From the NCBI GenBank assembly GCA_018240525.1, contig JAFEFN010000013.1:372001-436000 (forward strand): 64,000 nt of DNA, written 5' to 3'. How positions within the stretch are numbered: position 1 is the stretch's first letter; each line of letters starts with the position of its first letter. This document shows positions 1 to 7,331 of this stretch, in pieces. The notes under the pieces are model-generated. The model had not been told where the DNA came from. It saw nothing but the letters and a program-made list of their open reading frames with translations, and made no database searches. A program made the translations under genes and the position numbers. This DNA comes from Pseudomonadota bacterium (lineage in GTDB: Bacteria > Pseudomonadota > Gammaproteobacteria > Steroidobacterales > Steroidobacteraceae).

Positions 1-45
1 CGTAGGAGTCGCCTCGCCGGCGCGCAAGCGCCGCCCAAGCCGACG

Positions 46-1374
46 CTAGGTGCTGCGCGGCGGCAGCGTGCGCTCGGCGCTCTGCAGGCGGGCGATGAGC
101 GAGCTCAGGAACACGCGGTTGAAGCGCAGCTGGCAGGAAGCGGATACCTGCTCGAGCAGGGTCGAGCTGACCTTGAGCACGGTGACCGCACCGTCGGCGC
201 GGATGGTCGCGGCGCGTTTGGCGCCCGGCACGTAACTGGCCTCGCCGAAGCAGTCGCCGGTCTCCAGGGCGCCGATGCGCCCGCCGTGGCGCTCGACCGC
301 GCAGCGGCCGCTCACCAGGATGTAGAAGCGGTCGTCCATCTCGCCTTCCTTGACGATCTCCTCGCCCGAGGCGTAGTCCTGCCAGTTGCTGGCGCGCAGC
401 ACCTCCCAGATCTCCGCGTGCGAGAACTCGTGGAAGAACTTCAGCCGCCGCAGCACCCCGAACTGTTCCTGCCGGTCGATGCGCGAGTTGGCCTCGCGCA
501 GGCGCTGGTGCACGCGGGTCAGCTCCGCGGCCAGGTCGACCCCGCTCTTGCAGCGTTTTTCCGGGTCCTTCTGCATGGCCAGCGCGACCACCGTCTCCAG
601 CTCTTCCGGCACGTCCGGGCGCAGGGTGTGGATCGGGGGCGGCGTGGCGTAGACGATCTGGTGCAGCAGCTTCTGCAGGTTGCCGGCGCGGAACGGCCGC
701 GCGCCGGTCAGCAGCTCGTACATGACGGCGCCCAGCGAGTACAGGTCCGAGCGGTTGGTGAGCTCGAAGCTCTGCACCTGCTCGGGCGACATGTACGAGG
801 GGCTGCCGGCGATGCCCTCGATGCGCGAGATATCCGAGTCCGACACCAGCGCGATGCCGAAGTCGATGATGCGCACGTCGCTGTCCTGCGTGAGCATGAT
901 GTTGGATGGCTTGATGTCGCGGTGAATCACGCCGCGCGAGTGCGCGTAGTTGAGCGCCTTGGCGCACTTGAACATGATCTCGACGGTGTCATCGATGCGC
1001 AGCAGGTTGTCCGGGCGGGTGTAGGCGGCCAGGGTGCGCGCGCCGTGCACGTGCTCGGTCACGATGTAGCAGTGCCCGTTCTCCTCGCCCGCATCGTAGA
1101 TCGGCAGGATGTGCGGGTGCTGCAGCATCCCGACCAGGTGCGCCTCGGAGAGGAACATCTTGCGCGCGATGCGCGCCCGCTCCTCGTCGCCGCCGGTGTC
1201 CATGTTGTACACCTTGATGGCAACGTCGCGCCCGTAGTAGGCATCGTGCGAGAGGTAGACGACACCGGTACTGCCGCGGCCCACTTCGCGGATGACGACG
1301 TACTTGCCGATCTTGTCCGGCATGTGCGCGACAGGCTTCGCGGAGGGCATGGTTTTCGGGGCCGATGAGGACAT
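46..1374 (-). CDS. Ser/Thr protein kinase fused to a cyclic-nucleotide-binding domain
   Basis: Cytosolic Hanks-type kinase with a C-terminal sensor-like domain. From the ATG at 1374 (442 aa), residues 24-285 carry the Gly-rich loop GRGSTGVV, the AIK lysine (K54), HRDIKPSN (151-158), DFG (171-173) and a SPEQ form of the APE motif, so all catalytic elements are present. Residues about 310-435 are a CNB (CAP effector) fold with a phosphate-binding-cassette-like FGE (376-378) and a following KRAA containing R387. No membrane segment is seen. A GTG at 1446 and a Met at 1323 are alternative starts; the kinase fold begins close to the latter. It lies downstream of thiL on the same strand, separated by a hairpin pair, so it is probably a separate transcription unit. 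Which nucleotide it binds, if any, and its substrates are unknown. Confidence 0.85.
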   Translation of the reverse strand: MSSSAPKTMPSAKPVAHMPDKIGKYVVIREVGRGSTGVVYLSHDAYYGRDVAIKVYNMDTGGDEERARIARKMFLSEAHLVGMLQHPHILPIYDAGEENGHCYIVTEHVHGARTLAAYTRPDNLLRIDDTVEIMFKCAKALNYAHSRGVIHRDIKPSNIMLTQDSDVRIIDFGIALVSDSDISRIEGIAGSPSYMSPEQVQSFELTNRSDLYSLGAVMYELLTGARPFRAGNLQKLLHQIVYATPPPIHTLRPDVPEELETVVALAMQKDPEKRCKSGVDLAAELTRVHQRLREANSRIDRQEQFGVLRRLKFFHEFSHAEIWEVLRASNWQDYASGEEIVKEGEMDDRFYILVSGRCAVERHGGRIGALETGDCFGEASYVPGAKRAATIRADGAVTVLKVSSTLLEQVSASCQLRFNRVFLSSLIARLQSAERTLPPRST

Positions 1375-1469
1375 GGGCGGCGTGCGGACAATACTTCGTC
1401 GCAGGATAAGTCTGGCGGCAGCGCCGGACTGTGACGCAACCCTCACGCATCCGGGCGGTGGCCCGCGAT

Positions 1470-1495
1470 GCGGCTCGCAGCCGCGGCTCAGCCGC
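1470..1495 (-). repeat. Tandem GCGGCT hairpins after thiL (REP-like or terminator)
   Basis: Two overlapping perfect hairpins share the arm GCGGCT/AGCCGC: 1470-1484 with a 3-nt loop and 1483-1495 with a 1-nt centre. They begin exactly at the thiL stop codon. There is no T-run, so this resembles a REP-type element or a GC hairpin that protects or ends the rib-nusB-thiL transcript. Confidence 0.45.
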
Positions 1496-2460
1496 TACGA
1501 GAAGTGCTGGTAACCGGAATGCGAGAACTCCATCACAGTACCCGCGCGGGTGACCGTGGTGCCGCTGCCGACGCTCAGCGTGCCGATGCGCGTGTAGCCC
1601 CAGACCGCGCGCGGCAGCGCGGATTCCAGCTGCGGCACGCGCTCCGGCGAGACTGCAAAGCACAGCTCGTAGTCATCGCCGCCGCTCAGGGCGAGCTGGC
1701 GTGCGCGCTCATCGCCCACCGCGGCTTGCAGGGATGCAGATACCGGCAGTGCCTCGTACTCCACCTGCGCAGCAACGCCGCTGGCCTGGGCGAGTTTGCC
1801 CGCATCGCCGAGCAGTCCGTCCGAAACATCGATGCAGGCGCTTGCGTATTCGCGCAGCCGTTCACCGAGCGCCAGGCGCGGCGTGGGCAGCAGGAAGCGC
1901 GCGCGCAGGTAGGCGGCCGCCTCGGGCGGTGCCTGCAGCCGTGACTGCTCGAGCGCCAGTCCGGCCGCGGCATCCCCTGGCGTGCCGGAGACGAACAACG
2001 TGTCACCGGGTCGCGCGCCGCTGCGGCGCAAGGCGGTCCCCGCCGCAACCTGCCCGAGTACCTGCACCGTGACGGTCAGGGGTCCGCGGGTGGTGTCCCC
2101 GCCCACCAGCGCGACCCCATGCTGACGCGCCAGGCCGCCCAGGCCGGCTGCGAAGCCCTCGAGCCAGGTCTCGTCCACCTCGGGCAGCGTCAGTGCCAGC
2201 AGCGCCCACAGGGGCTGCGCCCCCATGGCGGCAACGTCGCTCAGATTCACCGCGAGCGCGCGATGGCCGATGGAATGGGCGGGGCAGCCGTGCGGGAAGT
2301 GCACCCCGGCGACCAGCGTGTCGGTGGCCGCAACCAGCTCATGCCCGGGCGCGACCCGGAGGAGCGCCGCATCGTCGCCGATGCCGAGCGCCACGTCGGC
2401 ACGCTGTGCCCCGCAGCCGCGGAAGTAGCGTTCAATGAGACCGGTCTCGGACAGCGCCAC
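1495..2460 (-). CDS. thiL: Thiamine-monophosphate kinase
   Basis: ThiL phosphorylates thiamine monophosphate to the active cofactor TPP with ATP in the cytosol. The 321-aa protein has normal length and the family layout. The N-terminal GIGDDAALL metal-binding motif is followed by ATDTLVAGVHF, then AVNLSDVAAMGA, VGGDTTRG, and the C-terminal IDVSDGL and SGGDDYEL motifs typical of the PurM/ThiL superfamily. It is the distal gene of the ribB-ribH-nusB-thiL run, 14 bp after nusB, an arrangement common in gammaproteobacteria. A pgpA gene often follows thiL in relatives; here the next gene is an unrelated kinase. Confidence 0.95.
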   Translation of the reverse strand: MALSETGLIERYFRGCGAQRADVALGIGDDAALLRVAPGHELVAATDTLVAGVHFPHGCPAHSIGHRALAVNLSDVAAMGAQPLWALLALTLPEVDETWLEGFAAGLGGLARQHGVALVGGDTTRGPLTVTVQVLGQVAAGTALRRSGARPGDTLFVSGTPGDAAAGLALEQSRLQAPPEAAAYLRARFLLPTPRLALGERLREYASACIDVSDGLLGDAGKLAQASGVAAQVEYEALPVSASLQAAVGDERARQLALSGGDDYELCFAVSPERVPQLESALPRAVWGYTRIGTLSVGSGTTVTRAGTVMEFSHSGYQHFS

Positions 2461-2474
2461 GACGCGGCGCCCCC

Positions 2475-2918
2475 TCAGTGCTCTGCCGGACGCAGCTCGC
2501 GCGCGGCGCGATCGAGGATGGCGTTCACGAACTTGTGGCCGTCGGTGGCCCCGAAGCGCTTGGCCAGGCTCACCGCCTCGTTGATCGCCACCCGATACGG
2601 CACCTCCAGCCGCGAGGTGAGCTCAAACAGCCCCACCAGGAGGATCGCGTGCTCGATCGGGTCGAGCAGGTCGGGGGCGCGATCTGCGAGCGCGGCCAGG
2701 CGTGCATCCAGTGCCTCGCGCGCATGCCATACGCCCTCGACCAGGGCGCGGAAGTACTCGCGGTCGGCCTTCGGCATGTCCTCGGCGTCGCCGAATTCCT
2801 GCACCAGGTCCTGCCAGGGCCCAGCATTGAGCTGCCAGCGGTACAGCGCCTGCAGCGCAAGCTTGCGGGCAACGCTGCGGTTGCCGCTGTACGCCTGTGT
2901 CCGCGCCCCGCTCACCAC
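2475..2918 (-). CDS. nusB: Transcription antitermination factor NusB
   Basis: NusB (147 aa) pairs with NusE/S10 on boxA RNA in rRNA antitermination complexes. The sequence shows the all-helical family pattern: RKLALQALYRWQLN near the N terminus, an acidic middle, and the C-terminal RVAINEAVSLAKRFGATDGHKFVNAILD segment in two adjacent parts. It sits 7 bp downstream of ribH and 14 bp upstream of thiL, the standard context in proteobacteria, so it is co-transcribed with riboflavin genes. The N-terminal extension before RKLAL is short and of low confidence. Confidence 0.95.
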   Translation of the reverse strand: MVSGARTQAYSGNRSVARKLALQALYRWQLNAGPWQDLVQEFGDAEDMPKADREYFRALVEGVWHAREALDARLAALADRAPDLLDPIEHAILLVGLFELTSRLEVPYRVAINEAVSLAKRFGATDGHKFVNAILDRAARELRPAEH

Positions 2919-2925
2919 GCCTGCC

Positions 2926-3396
2926 TCACAGCCTGGCCATGACGGCCGCCATTTCGATGGCGCAATCCATCGACTCCCCGCCCTTGTTCATCGCGCTGAC
3001 CGCAGCCCGCTCCAGCGCCTGGTCCACGGTCTCGACCGTGAGCACGCCGAATATCACCGGCACGCCGCTGTCGAGGTTGACCTGCTGCAGACCGCGGGCA
3101 CATTCGCCGGCGACGAAATCAAAGTGCGGCGTGTCGCCGCGGATGACGCAGCCCAGGGCCACGATGGCATCGTAGCCGCCGCCCGTAGCGAGCTTGCGCG
3201 CGACCACCGGCAGCTCGAACGCGCCCGGCACGCGCACCACCTGCAGGTCGGCCGCGCTGCCGCCGCGCTGCTCCCAGGAGGCCTGCGCACCCTTCAGCAG
3301 GCTTGCGACGATGAAGTCGTTGAAGCGCGCCGCGACGATCGCGACCTTGCGACCGCGTGCGCTGGCCTCGCTCTCGCTCACCTCGGGGCGGGTCAC
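2926..3396 (-). CDS. ribH: 6,7-dimethyl-8-ribityllumazine synthase
   Basis: Condenses 3,4-dihydroxy-2-butanone 4-phosphate with the ribitylaminouracil to make lumazine, the penultimate step of riboflavin synthesis. The 156-aa protein has the family signatures AIVAARFND, VPGAFELP, GCVIRGDTPHFD (substrate loop with the catalytic His) and GVLTVET. A longer in-frame extension upstream is antisense noise inside ribB; the start chosen is GTG at 3396, whose GTGA overlaps the ribB stop codon by 4 bp and implies translational coupling. Confidence 0.95.
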   Translation of the reverse strand: MTRPEVSESEASARGRKVAIVAARFNDFIVASLLKGAQASWEQRGGSAADLQVVRVPGAFELPVVARKLATGGGYDAIVALGCVIRGDTPHFDFVAGECARGLQQVNLDSGVPVIFGVLTVETVDQALERAAVSAMNKGGESMDCAIEMAAVMARL

Positions 3397-4580
3397 CCCT
3401 CTTCCCCAACGTATCCTTCGACTTCGAGCCCGAAGGCCGAGATCCCGTGCATCTGCTTGGGTGCCGACAGCACGCGCATGCGCTTGACGCCAAGATCCTT
3501 GAGGATTTGTGCGCCGGTGCCGAAGGTGCGCAGCACCGCGCCTTCGGCCTCGGTCGCGGTGCTTTCGCTGGCGGTGGTGGCTGCCGGCGCGACGGCCGCA
3601 GCAAAGGAGCGCACCGCGTCCGCGAGCTCGCGCGGGGACTCCTGCTGGCGCAATACGACCACCACGCCGCTGCCCGCATCGATGATGCGCTTCATGGCGG
3701 CGCGCAGTGTCCAGGTGCGTCCCGCACCCTGCACGCCGAACAGGTCGTGCAGGGTATCGGACAGGTGCACGCGTACCAGGGGCGCCTGCGGCCCATCGAG
3801 GCGGCCATGCGCGAGTGCCAGGTGCACCTCCATGCTGACGTTGTCCTGGTAGGCGTAGAGGCGGAATTCGCCGAGCTCGGTACGCACGGTCTGCTCGGAC
3901 AGCCGCTCGACGGAGCGCTCGGTGCGCAAGCGGTGGCGGATGAGCTCCGCGATGGTGCCCATCTTGAGGTTGTGCTGCTGCGCGAATTCCTGCAGCTGCG
4001 GCCGCCGCGCCATGCTGCCGTCGTCGTTCATGATCTCGCACAGCACCCCGGCGGGCTTCAGACCCGCCAGGCGGCACAGGTCCACCGCCGCCTCGGTGTG
4101 CCCGGCCCGCACCAGCACGCCGCCGCGGCGTGCCCGCAGCGGAAAGATGTGGCCCGGACGCGCGAAGTCAGCCGCCTGCGTGGAAGCATCCGCCAGCGCA
4201 CGAATGGTGGCCGCGCGGTCCGCGGAGGACACGCCCGTCGTAGTCCCGGCCCGCAGGTCGACCGAAACGGTGAAGGCGGTGCGATGCGACTCGCTGTTGA
4301 CCGGCACCATCTGCGGCAGCTCGAGGCGGGCAAGCTCATCCTCGAGCATGGGTACGCAGATGATCCCGCTGGTGTAGCGGATCATGAACGCGACCGCCTC
4401 GGGCGTCGCATGCTCGGCGGCCATGATCAGGTCGCCTTCGTTTTCGCGGTCCTCGTCATCCAGGATGATCACCATGCGCCCGGCCTTCATCTCCGCGACG
4501 ATCTCATCAACCGGGCTGAAGGTGGCTCCGCGAATTGGCGTGTTCCCGGGTTTGCCGGGCATGGGGAGCACTTTTGACAT
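3393..4580 (-). CDS. ribB: 3,4-dihydroxy-2-butanone 4-phosphate synthase with degenerate GTP cyclohydrolase II domain (RibBX type)
   Basis: Makes DHBP from ribulose 5-phosphate. Residues 20-220 are a complete RibB domain with DDEDRENEGDLI (41-52), the STQAADFARPGH region and RRGGVLVRAGHTEAAVDL (151-168). Residues about 235-390 align in position with a GTP cyclohydrolase II domain, but the zinc-ligating cysteine cluster and catalytic region expected near 268-296 are gone: the stretch reads VHLSDTLHDLFG and has no cysteine. The RibA half is therefore probably inactive, as in the described RibBX hybrids, and a true RibA must be encoded elsewhere. Starts 34 nt after a TATACT box, too short a leader for an FMN riboswitch. 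Coupled to ribH by GTGA. Confidence 0.93.
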   Translation of the reverse strand: MSKVLPMPGKPGNTPIRGATFSPVDEIVAEMKAGRMVIILDDEDRENEGDLIMAAEHATPEAVAFMIRYTSGIICVPMLEDELARLELPQMVPVNSESHRTAFTVSVDLRAGTTTGVSSADRAATIRALADASTQAADFARPGHIFPLRARRGGVLVRAGHTEAAVDLCRLAGLKPAGVLCEIMNDDGSMARRPQLQEFAQQHNLKMGTIAELIRHRLRTERSVERLSEQTVRTELGEFRLYAYQDNVSMEVHLALAHGRLDGPQAPLVRVHLSDTLHDLFGVQGAGRTWTLRAAMKRIIDAGSGVVVVLRQQESPRELADAVRSFAAAVAPAATTASESTATEAEGAVLRTFGTGAQILKDLGVKRMRVLSAPKQMHGISAFGLEVEGYVGEEG

Positions 4581-4609
4581 GGGCGCAGGTTCGTCTGGGA
4601 CGGCAGAGC

Positions 4610-4615
4610 AGTATA
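4610..4615 (-). promoter_or_regulatory. Candidate -10 box for ribB
   Basis: TATACT on the minus strand, about 30 nt before the ribB ATG, in the 73-bp gap after the TlpA gene. No good -35 at 16-18 bp was found. It suggests ribB-ribH-nusB-thiL can be transcribed independently of the upstream module. Confidence 0.4.
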
Positions 4616-4653
4616 CCTGCGACGGGGCAGCTAACGGAGCCTCGCCGAGCCGG

Positions 4654-5196
4654 CTACCCCAGAAGCGGCGTGACGACTTGTTCCAGCCGCTCCGGGGTCC
4701 AGCTGGGGGCCTTTTCCTTCCAGCCGTCCATGACCAGGCGCCCCGTTCGGTCGATCACGAAGTTCACCGGCAAACGCCAGATGCGCCCGTAACCCTGCGC
4801 GCTGGAGTTGGCAAGGAGCCCGACCGGAAAGCTCAGGCCTGCGGCAATCGCGCGCACCTCGGCAAGCCTGTCGGGCGTGTCCAGGCCGAACCCCAGGACA
4901 CGCAGGCCCTGCGCGGCATGGCGCTGCGCGTACTGCGACAACAGCGGCAGCTCCGCGCGGCAGGGCTCGCACCAGGTCGCCCAGAAAGTGAGTATCACCA
5001 CCTGGCCTGCAAGGTCGGCGGTGGCGATGCGCTCCCCATCCAGGGTCACGAGCGTGGCCGGCGGTGCCGGGCCGCCGACCCGCACGTCATTGGCGCGCGC
5101 CGACCGCGGCGGCAGCGCTGCACCGGCGATGCAACACGCCAGTGCGCCCCGCAGCAGCGCGCGGCGCGCCGGCTGCACTGGTGCCTCAGAACGCAT
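4654..5196 (-). CDS. TlpA-like periplasmic thioredoxin-fold protein
   Basis: A 180-aa redoxin/TlpA-family protein. The N terminus has a twin-arginine-like sequence (ARRALLRGALACC) and an ARA cleavage site near residue 35, so export, possibly by Tat, is likely. The thioredoxin fold follows, with FWATWCEPCRAELP giving the redox pair C76/C79, then a GFGLDTPD segment and a cis-Pro region near FPVGLL. The ATG at 5196 was preferred over an upstream start because it places the signal peptide at the N terminus. It overlaps the preceding barrel gene by 11 bp and so belongs with it; a role in delivering reductant or assembling metal sites in the envelope is an inference. Confidence 0.85.
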   Translation of the reverse strand: MRSEAPVQPARRALLRGALACCIAGAALPPRSARANDVRVGGPAPPATLVTLDGERIATADLAGQVVILTFWATWCEPCRAELPLLSQYAQRHAAQGLRVLGFGLDTPDRLAEVRAIAAGLSFPVGLLANSSAQGYGRIWRLPVNFVIDRTGRLVMDGWKEKAPSWTPERLEQVVTPLLG

Positions 5197-6220
5197 AGCT
5201 CGCTCCGACACTGACTGTGTAGCGCGGGAACAGCTGATAGCCGTACAGGTTGCTGTACACCGGCACCTGCACGAAGCCAAAGAGGTGCAGCCTGTCGCTC
5301 ACCCGGCCGGTGAGCCCCGGACTCAGGTAAAGCACGGTGCCGGCGGTGTTCTGCACATCCGCGAGCGCACCCTGATCCTGGGACTTGTGCAGGAAGTTCA
5401 GCTGCAGCTGCGGCACCCAGGCGGGATTGCGCTCGAGGCGCAGCCCTGTGCTGAGTGTCGTGGCGTTGCCCGGACGGAAGTCGTTGCCCGGCTGGTCCAT
5501 GCGGTGGCTGACCGCGCTCTGGAACTGGCCGTTGACGAAGAAATCGAAGTCCTGGCTGATGGGCCGATAGTAGTAGGCGCCGACGATGATGTCGGTGCTA
5601 CCCGTCCCCGGCTGCAGGCTTGCGTCCAGTGGCTCCCCCGCCAGTGGCCCCGCGGAGAACTCCACCGCGGTGCCGTAGCGACCGGTCGGCAGCTTCAGGC
5701 CCAGCTGCACGCCGAGGTTGTGCGTGGGAAGAAACCCCTGGTAGCTGGTGATCAGCCGGATGTCGCCGACGCTTGAGCTGCGCGAGCTGCTCAGCTCCGG
5801 CAACGGCTGGGTGGAATCGTACTCACCGTAAGTGGAGTGCGTGCGCATCACGTACGGGACCAGCAGCTGGAAGTTCCATATGCCGTTCGGGCTGTAGCTC
5901 AGTCCGGCGGTCACGTACCGGTTCAGCGTTTCGCGTTCCAGCTCCGTGCCATCGGGAACCGTGCTGACGGCCTGGGTGCCGCTGCGCAACTGGTCCTGGT
6001 GGATGTAGTCGTATTCGATGCTGAGGTTCCAGCCCGCGTTGGCTGAGTAGCCCATCGCCGCATCGGCACTGAGCGTGCAACCGCAGCTGGCGCACGCACG
6101 CACCGCCGGGGGTAGTCCGCCGAGAAGGCCGGCGCCCGCGAGCGCCGCCCACAAGGGGACGCGCGCAGCAAGCGCGCGCCCGTCCCGCGACCCTCGGTCG
6201 CGGTGAATGGAAGCGTCCAT
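5186..6220 (-). CDS. Outer-membrane beta-barrel protein with N-terminal CASCGC motif
   Basis: A 344-aa exported protein. A signal sequence (hydrophobic core WAALAGAGLLGGLPP, cleavage around AVRA) is followed at once by CASCGCTLSAD, a cysteine cluster that could bind metal. The remainder alternates polar and hydrophobic residues with many aromatic girdle positions (WNLSIEYDYI, WNFQLLVPYV, QLGLKLPTG) and ends in YAF, a typical outer-membrane C-terminal signal. It resembles MetA-pathway/transporter-type barrels by pattern only. It overlaps the TlpA gene and follows the DUF2946 gene; the trio separates ribE from ribB. Substrate unknown; copper or another soft metal is plausible from the Cys/His content of the trio. 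Confidence 0.75.
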   Translation of the reverse strand: MDASIHRDRGSRDGRALAARVPLWAALAGAGLLGGLPPAVRACASCGCTLSADAAMGYSANAGWNLSIEYDYIHQDQLRSGTQAVSTVPDGTELERETLNRYVTAGLSYSPNGIWNFQLLVPYVMRTHSTYGEYDSTQPLPELSSSRSSSVGDIRLITSYQGFLPTHNLGVQLGLKLPTGRYGTAVEFSAGPLAGEPLDASLQPGTGSTDIIVGAYYYRPISQDFDFFVNGQFQSAVSHRMDQPGNDFRPGNATTLSTGLRLERNPAWVPQLQLNFLHKSQDQGALADVQNTAGTVLYLSPGLTGRVSDRLHLFGFVQVPVYSNLYGYQLFPRYTVSVGASYAF

Positions 6221-6330
6221 TGATTGTCTCTCTCATCGTTCCTGCCGACTGCAGGCAGCGCGTCGCAGCCATGCATTCGCTGAAGAAGTCCGGTCTGGCC
6301 GGGCGCAGGCAGCGCCCATCGAAAGCAGAC

Positions 6331-6723
6331 TCAGACCGACGAGGGAGGTGCTCGCGCGCTCTGCGCGCGCTGGATCGAGGGCAGGCGCAGCACGGCTTCG
6401 CGCGCTTCAGGAGCCGTCGCCGCGCAGCAGGCTGTGAGCGGCGAATCAATGACGACCGGCACGAGCGCCGGCGCGGCGCCGGCGGCGAAGATACACAGCG
6501 CATGCGCAGAGTCGGCCGCAGGTGCGCCGTGGTGGTGGTGTCCGCCCGTGGCCATCGCCGCCGCCCCGGGGCACAGCTCCATGGCCAGCCCCGCATGGCC
6601 GGCGACCGGCATGAAACCGAAGGGGATGAGTGCACGCAGCACCAGCGCGGGCAGGACCGCCCCCAGCCACAGGCGCGAGCGCCTGCGCACGATGGCCAGC
6701 GACAGGGTGTGCTGAGGCCTCAT
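6331..6723 (-). CDS. DUF2946-like small His/Cys-rich membrane protein
   Basis: A 130-aa protein with an N-terminal hydrophobic segment (residues 20-40, LGAVLPALVLRALIPFGFMPV) and a short metal-binding-like stretch ELCPGAAAM...GGHHHHG...HALCIFAAG, matching the layout of DUF2946 family proteins. These often lie beside copper or TonB-linked outer-membrane genes, but their function is not established. The ATG at 6723 overlaps the ribE stop codon as ATGA, so translation is coupled to riboflavin synthase. 110 bp separate it from the barrel gene. A longer in-frame extension upstream lies antisense in ribE and is not used. Confidence 0.7.
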   Translation of the reverse strand: MRPQHTLSLAIVRRRSRLWLGAVLPALVLRALIPFGFMPVAGHAGLAMELCPGAAAMATGGHHHHGAPAADSAHALCIFAAGAAPALVPVVIDSPLTACCAATAPEAREAVLRLPSIQRAQSARAPPSSV

Positions 6724-7322
6724 TGGCGCTCCGGCACGGCCAGGAGCCGCGCCACGTAGCGGGCCACTTGGTCGATCTCCAGGTTCACGCGCCTTCCGAC
6801 ACTCAGCTCTCCCAGGGTGGTCACCGACTGGGTGTGCGGGATGAGGTTGACGCCAAAACCGTCCGCCCCGACCTCGTTGATGGTGAGGCTGACGCCGTCG
6901 ACGGCGACCGACCCCTTGGCCGCAAGATAACGCGCCAGGGCGGCCGGCACCCCGATCACGACGCGGGTGGAGCGGCCATCGGCGCTGATGCCGCGCACCT
7001 GGGCTACGCCGTCGACGTGGCCGGAGACTAGGTGACCGCCGAGCGCGTCCCCGGCGCGCAGGGCCGGCTCGAGGTTGACGCGGGTTCCGGCGCGAAACTC
7101 CCCCAGCGTCGTGAGGCTGAGCGTCTCGCGCGACACATCGGCGGCGAAGGTGCTGCCGCTGATCTCGGTGGCCGTCAGGCAACAACCCTGCACGCAGATG
7201 CTGTCTCCCAGTTGGGCACGCGCGAGGTCCAGGCGTTCACAGGCGATTACCAAGCGCACGTCGCCGCCACGAGTCTCCACGCTGACGACGTGACCGACGT
7301 CCTGAACGATGCCGGTAAACAT
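6720..7322 (-). CDS. ribE: Riboflavin synthase alpha subunit
   Basis: Dismutates two lumazine molecules to riboflavin, the last step of the pathway. The 200-aa protein shows the characteristic N terminus MFTGIVQDVG and two homologous lumazine-binding barrels of about 95 residues each, with GDSICVQGCCLT in the first and KGSVAVDGVSLT in the second, and GGHLVSGHVDG opening the second. Nine bp downstream of ribD. Length is slightly below the usual 210 or so, with no visible defect. Confidence 0.95.
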   Translation of the reverse strand: MFTGIVQDVGHVVSVETRGGDVRLVIACERLDLARAQLGDSICVQGCCLTATEISGSTFAADVSRETLSLTTLGEFRAGTRVNLEPALRAGDALGGHLVSGHVDGVAQVRGISADGRSTRVVIGVPAALARYLAAKGSVAVDGVSLTINEVGADGFGVNLIPHTQSVTTLGELSVGRRVNLEIDQVARYVARLLAVPERQ

Positions 7323-7331
7323 CCGCGCTCC

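Noticed and set aside
1..45. Stem-loop GGCGC-GCAA-GCGCC at 19-32 as a terminator of the kinase gene
   Set aside because: A hairpin is possible, but there is no T-run and the window edge prevents judging its context.
4581..4653. FMN riboswitch upstream of ribB
   Set aside because: The region is only 73 bp, with the likely start about 23-30 nt before the ATG; the RFN-element conserved blocks were not seen.
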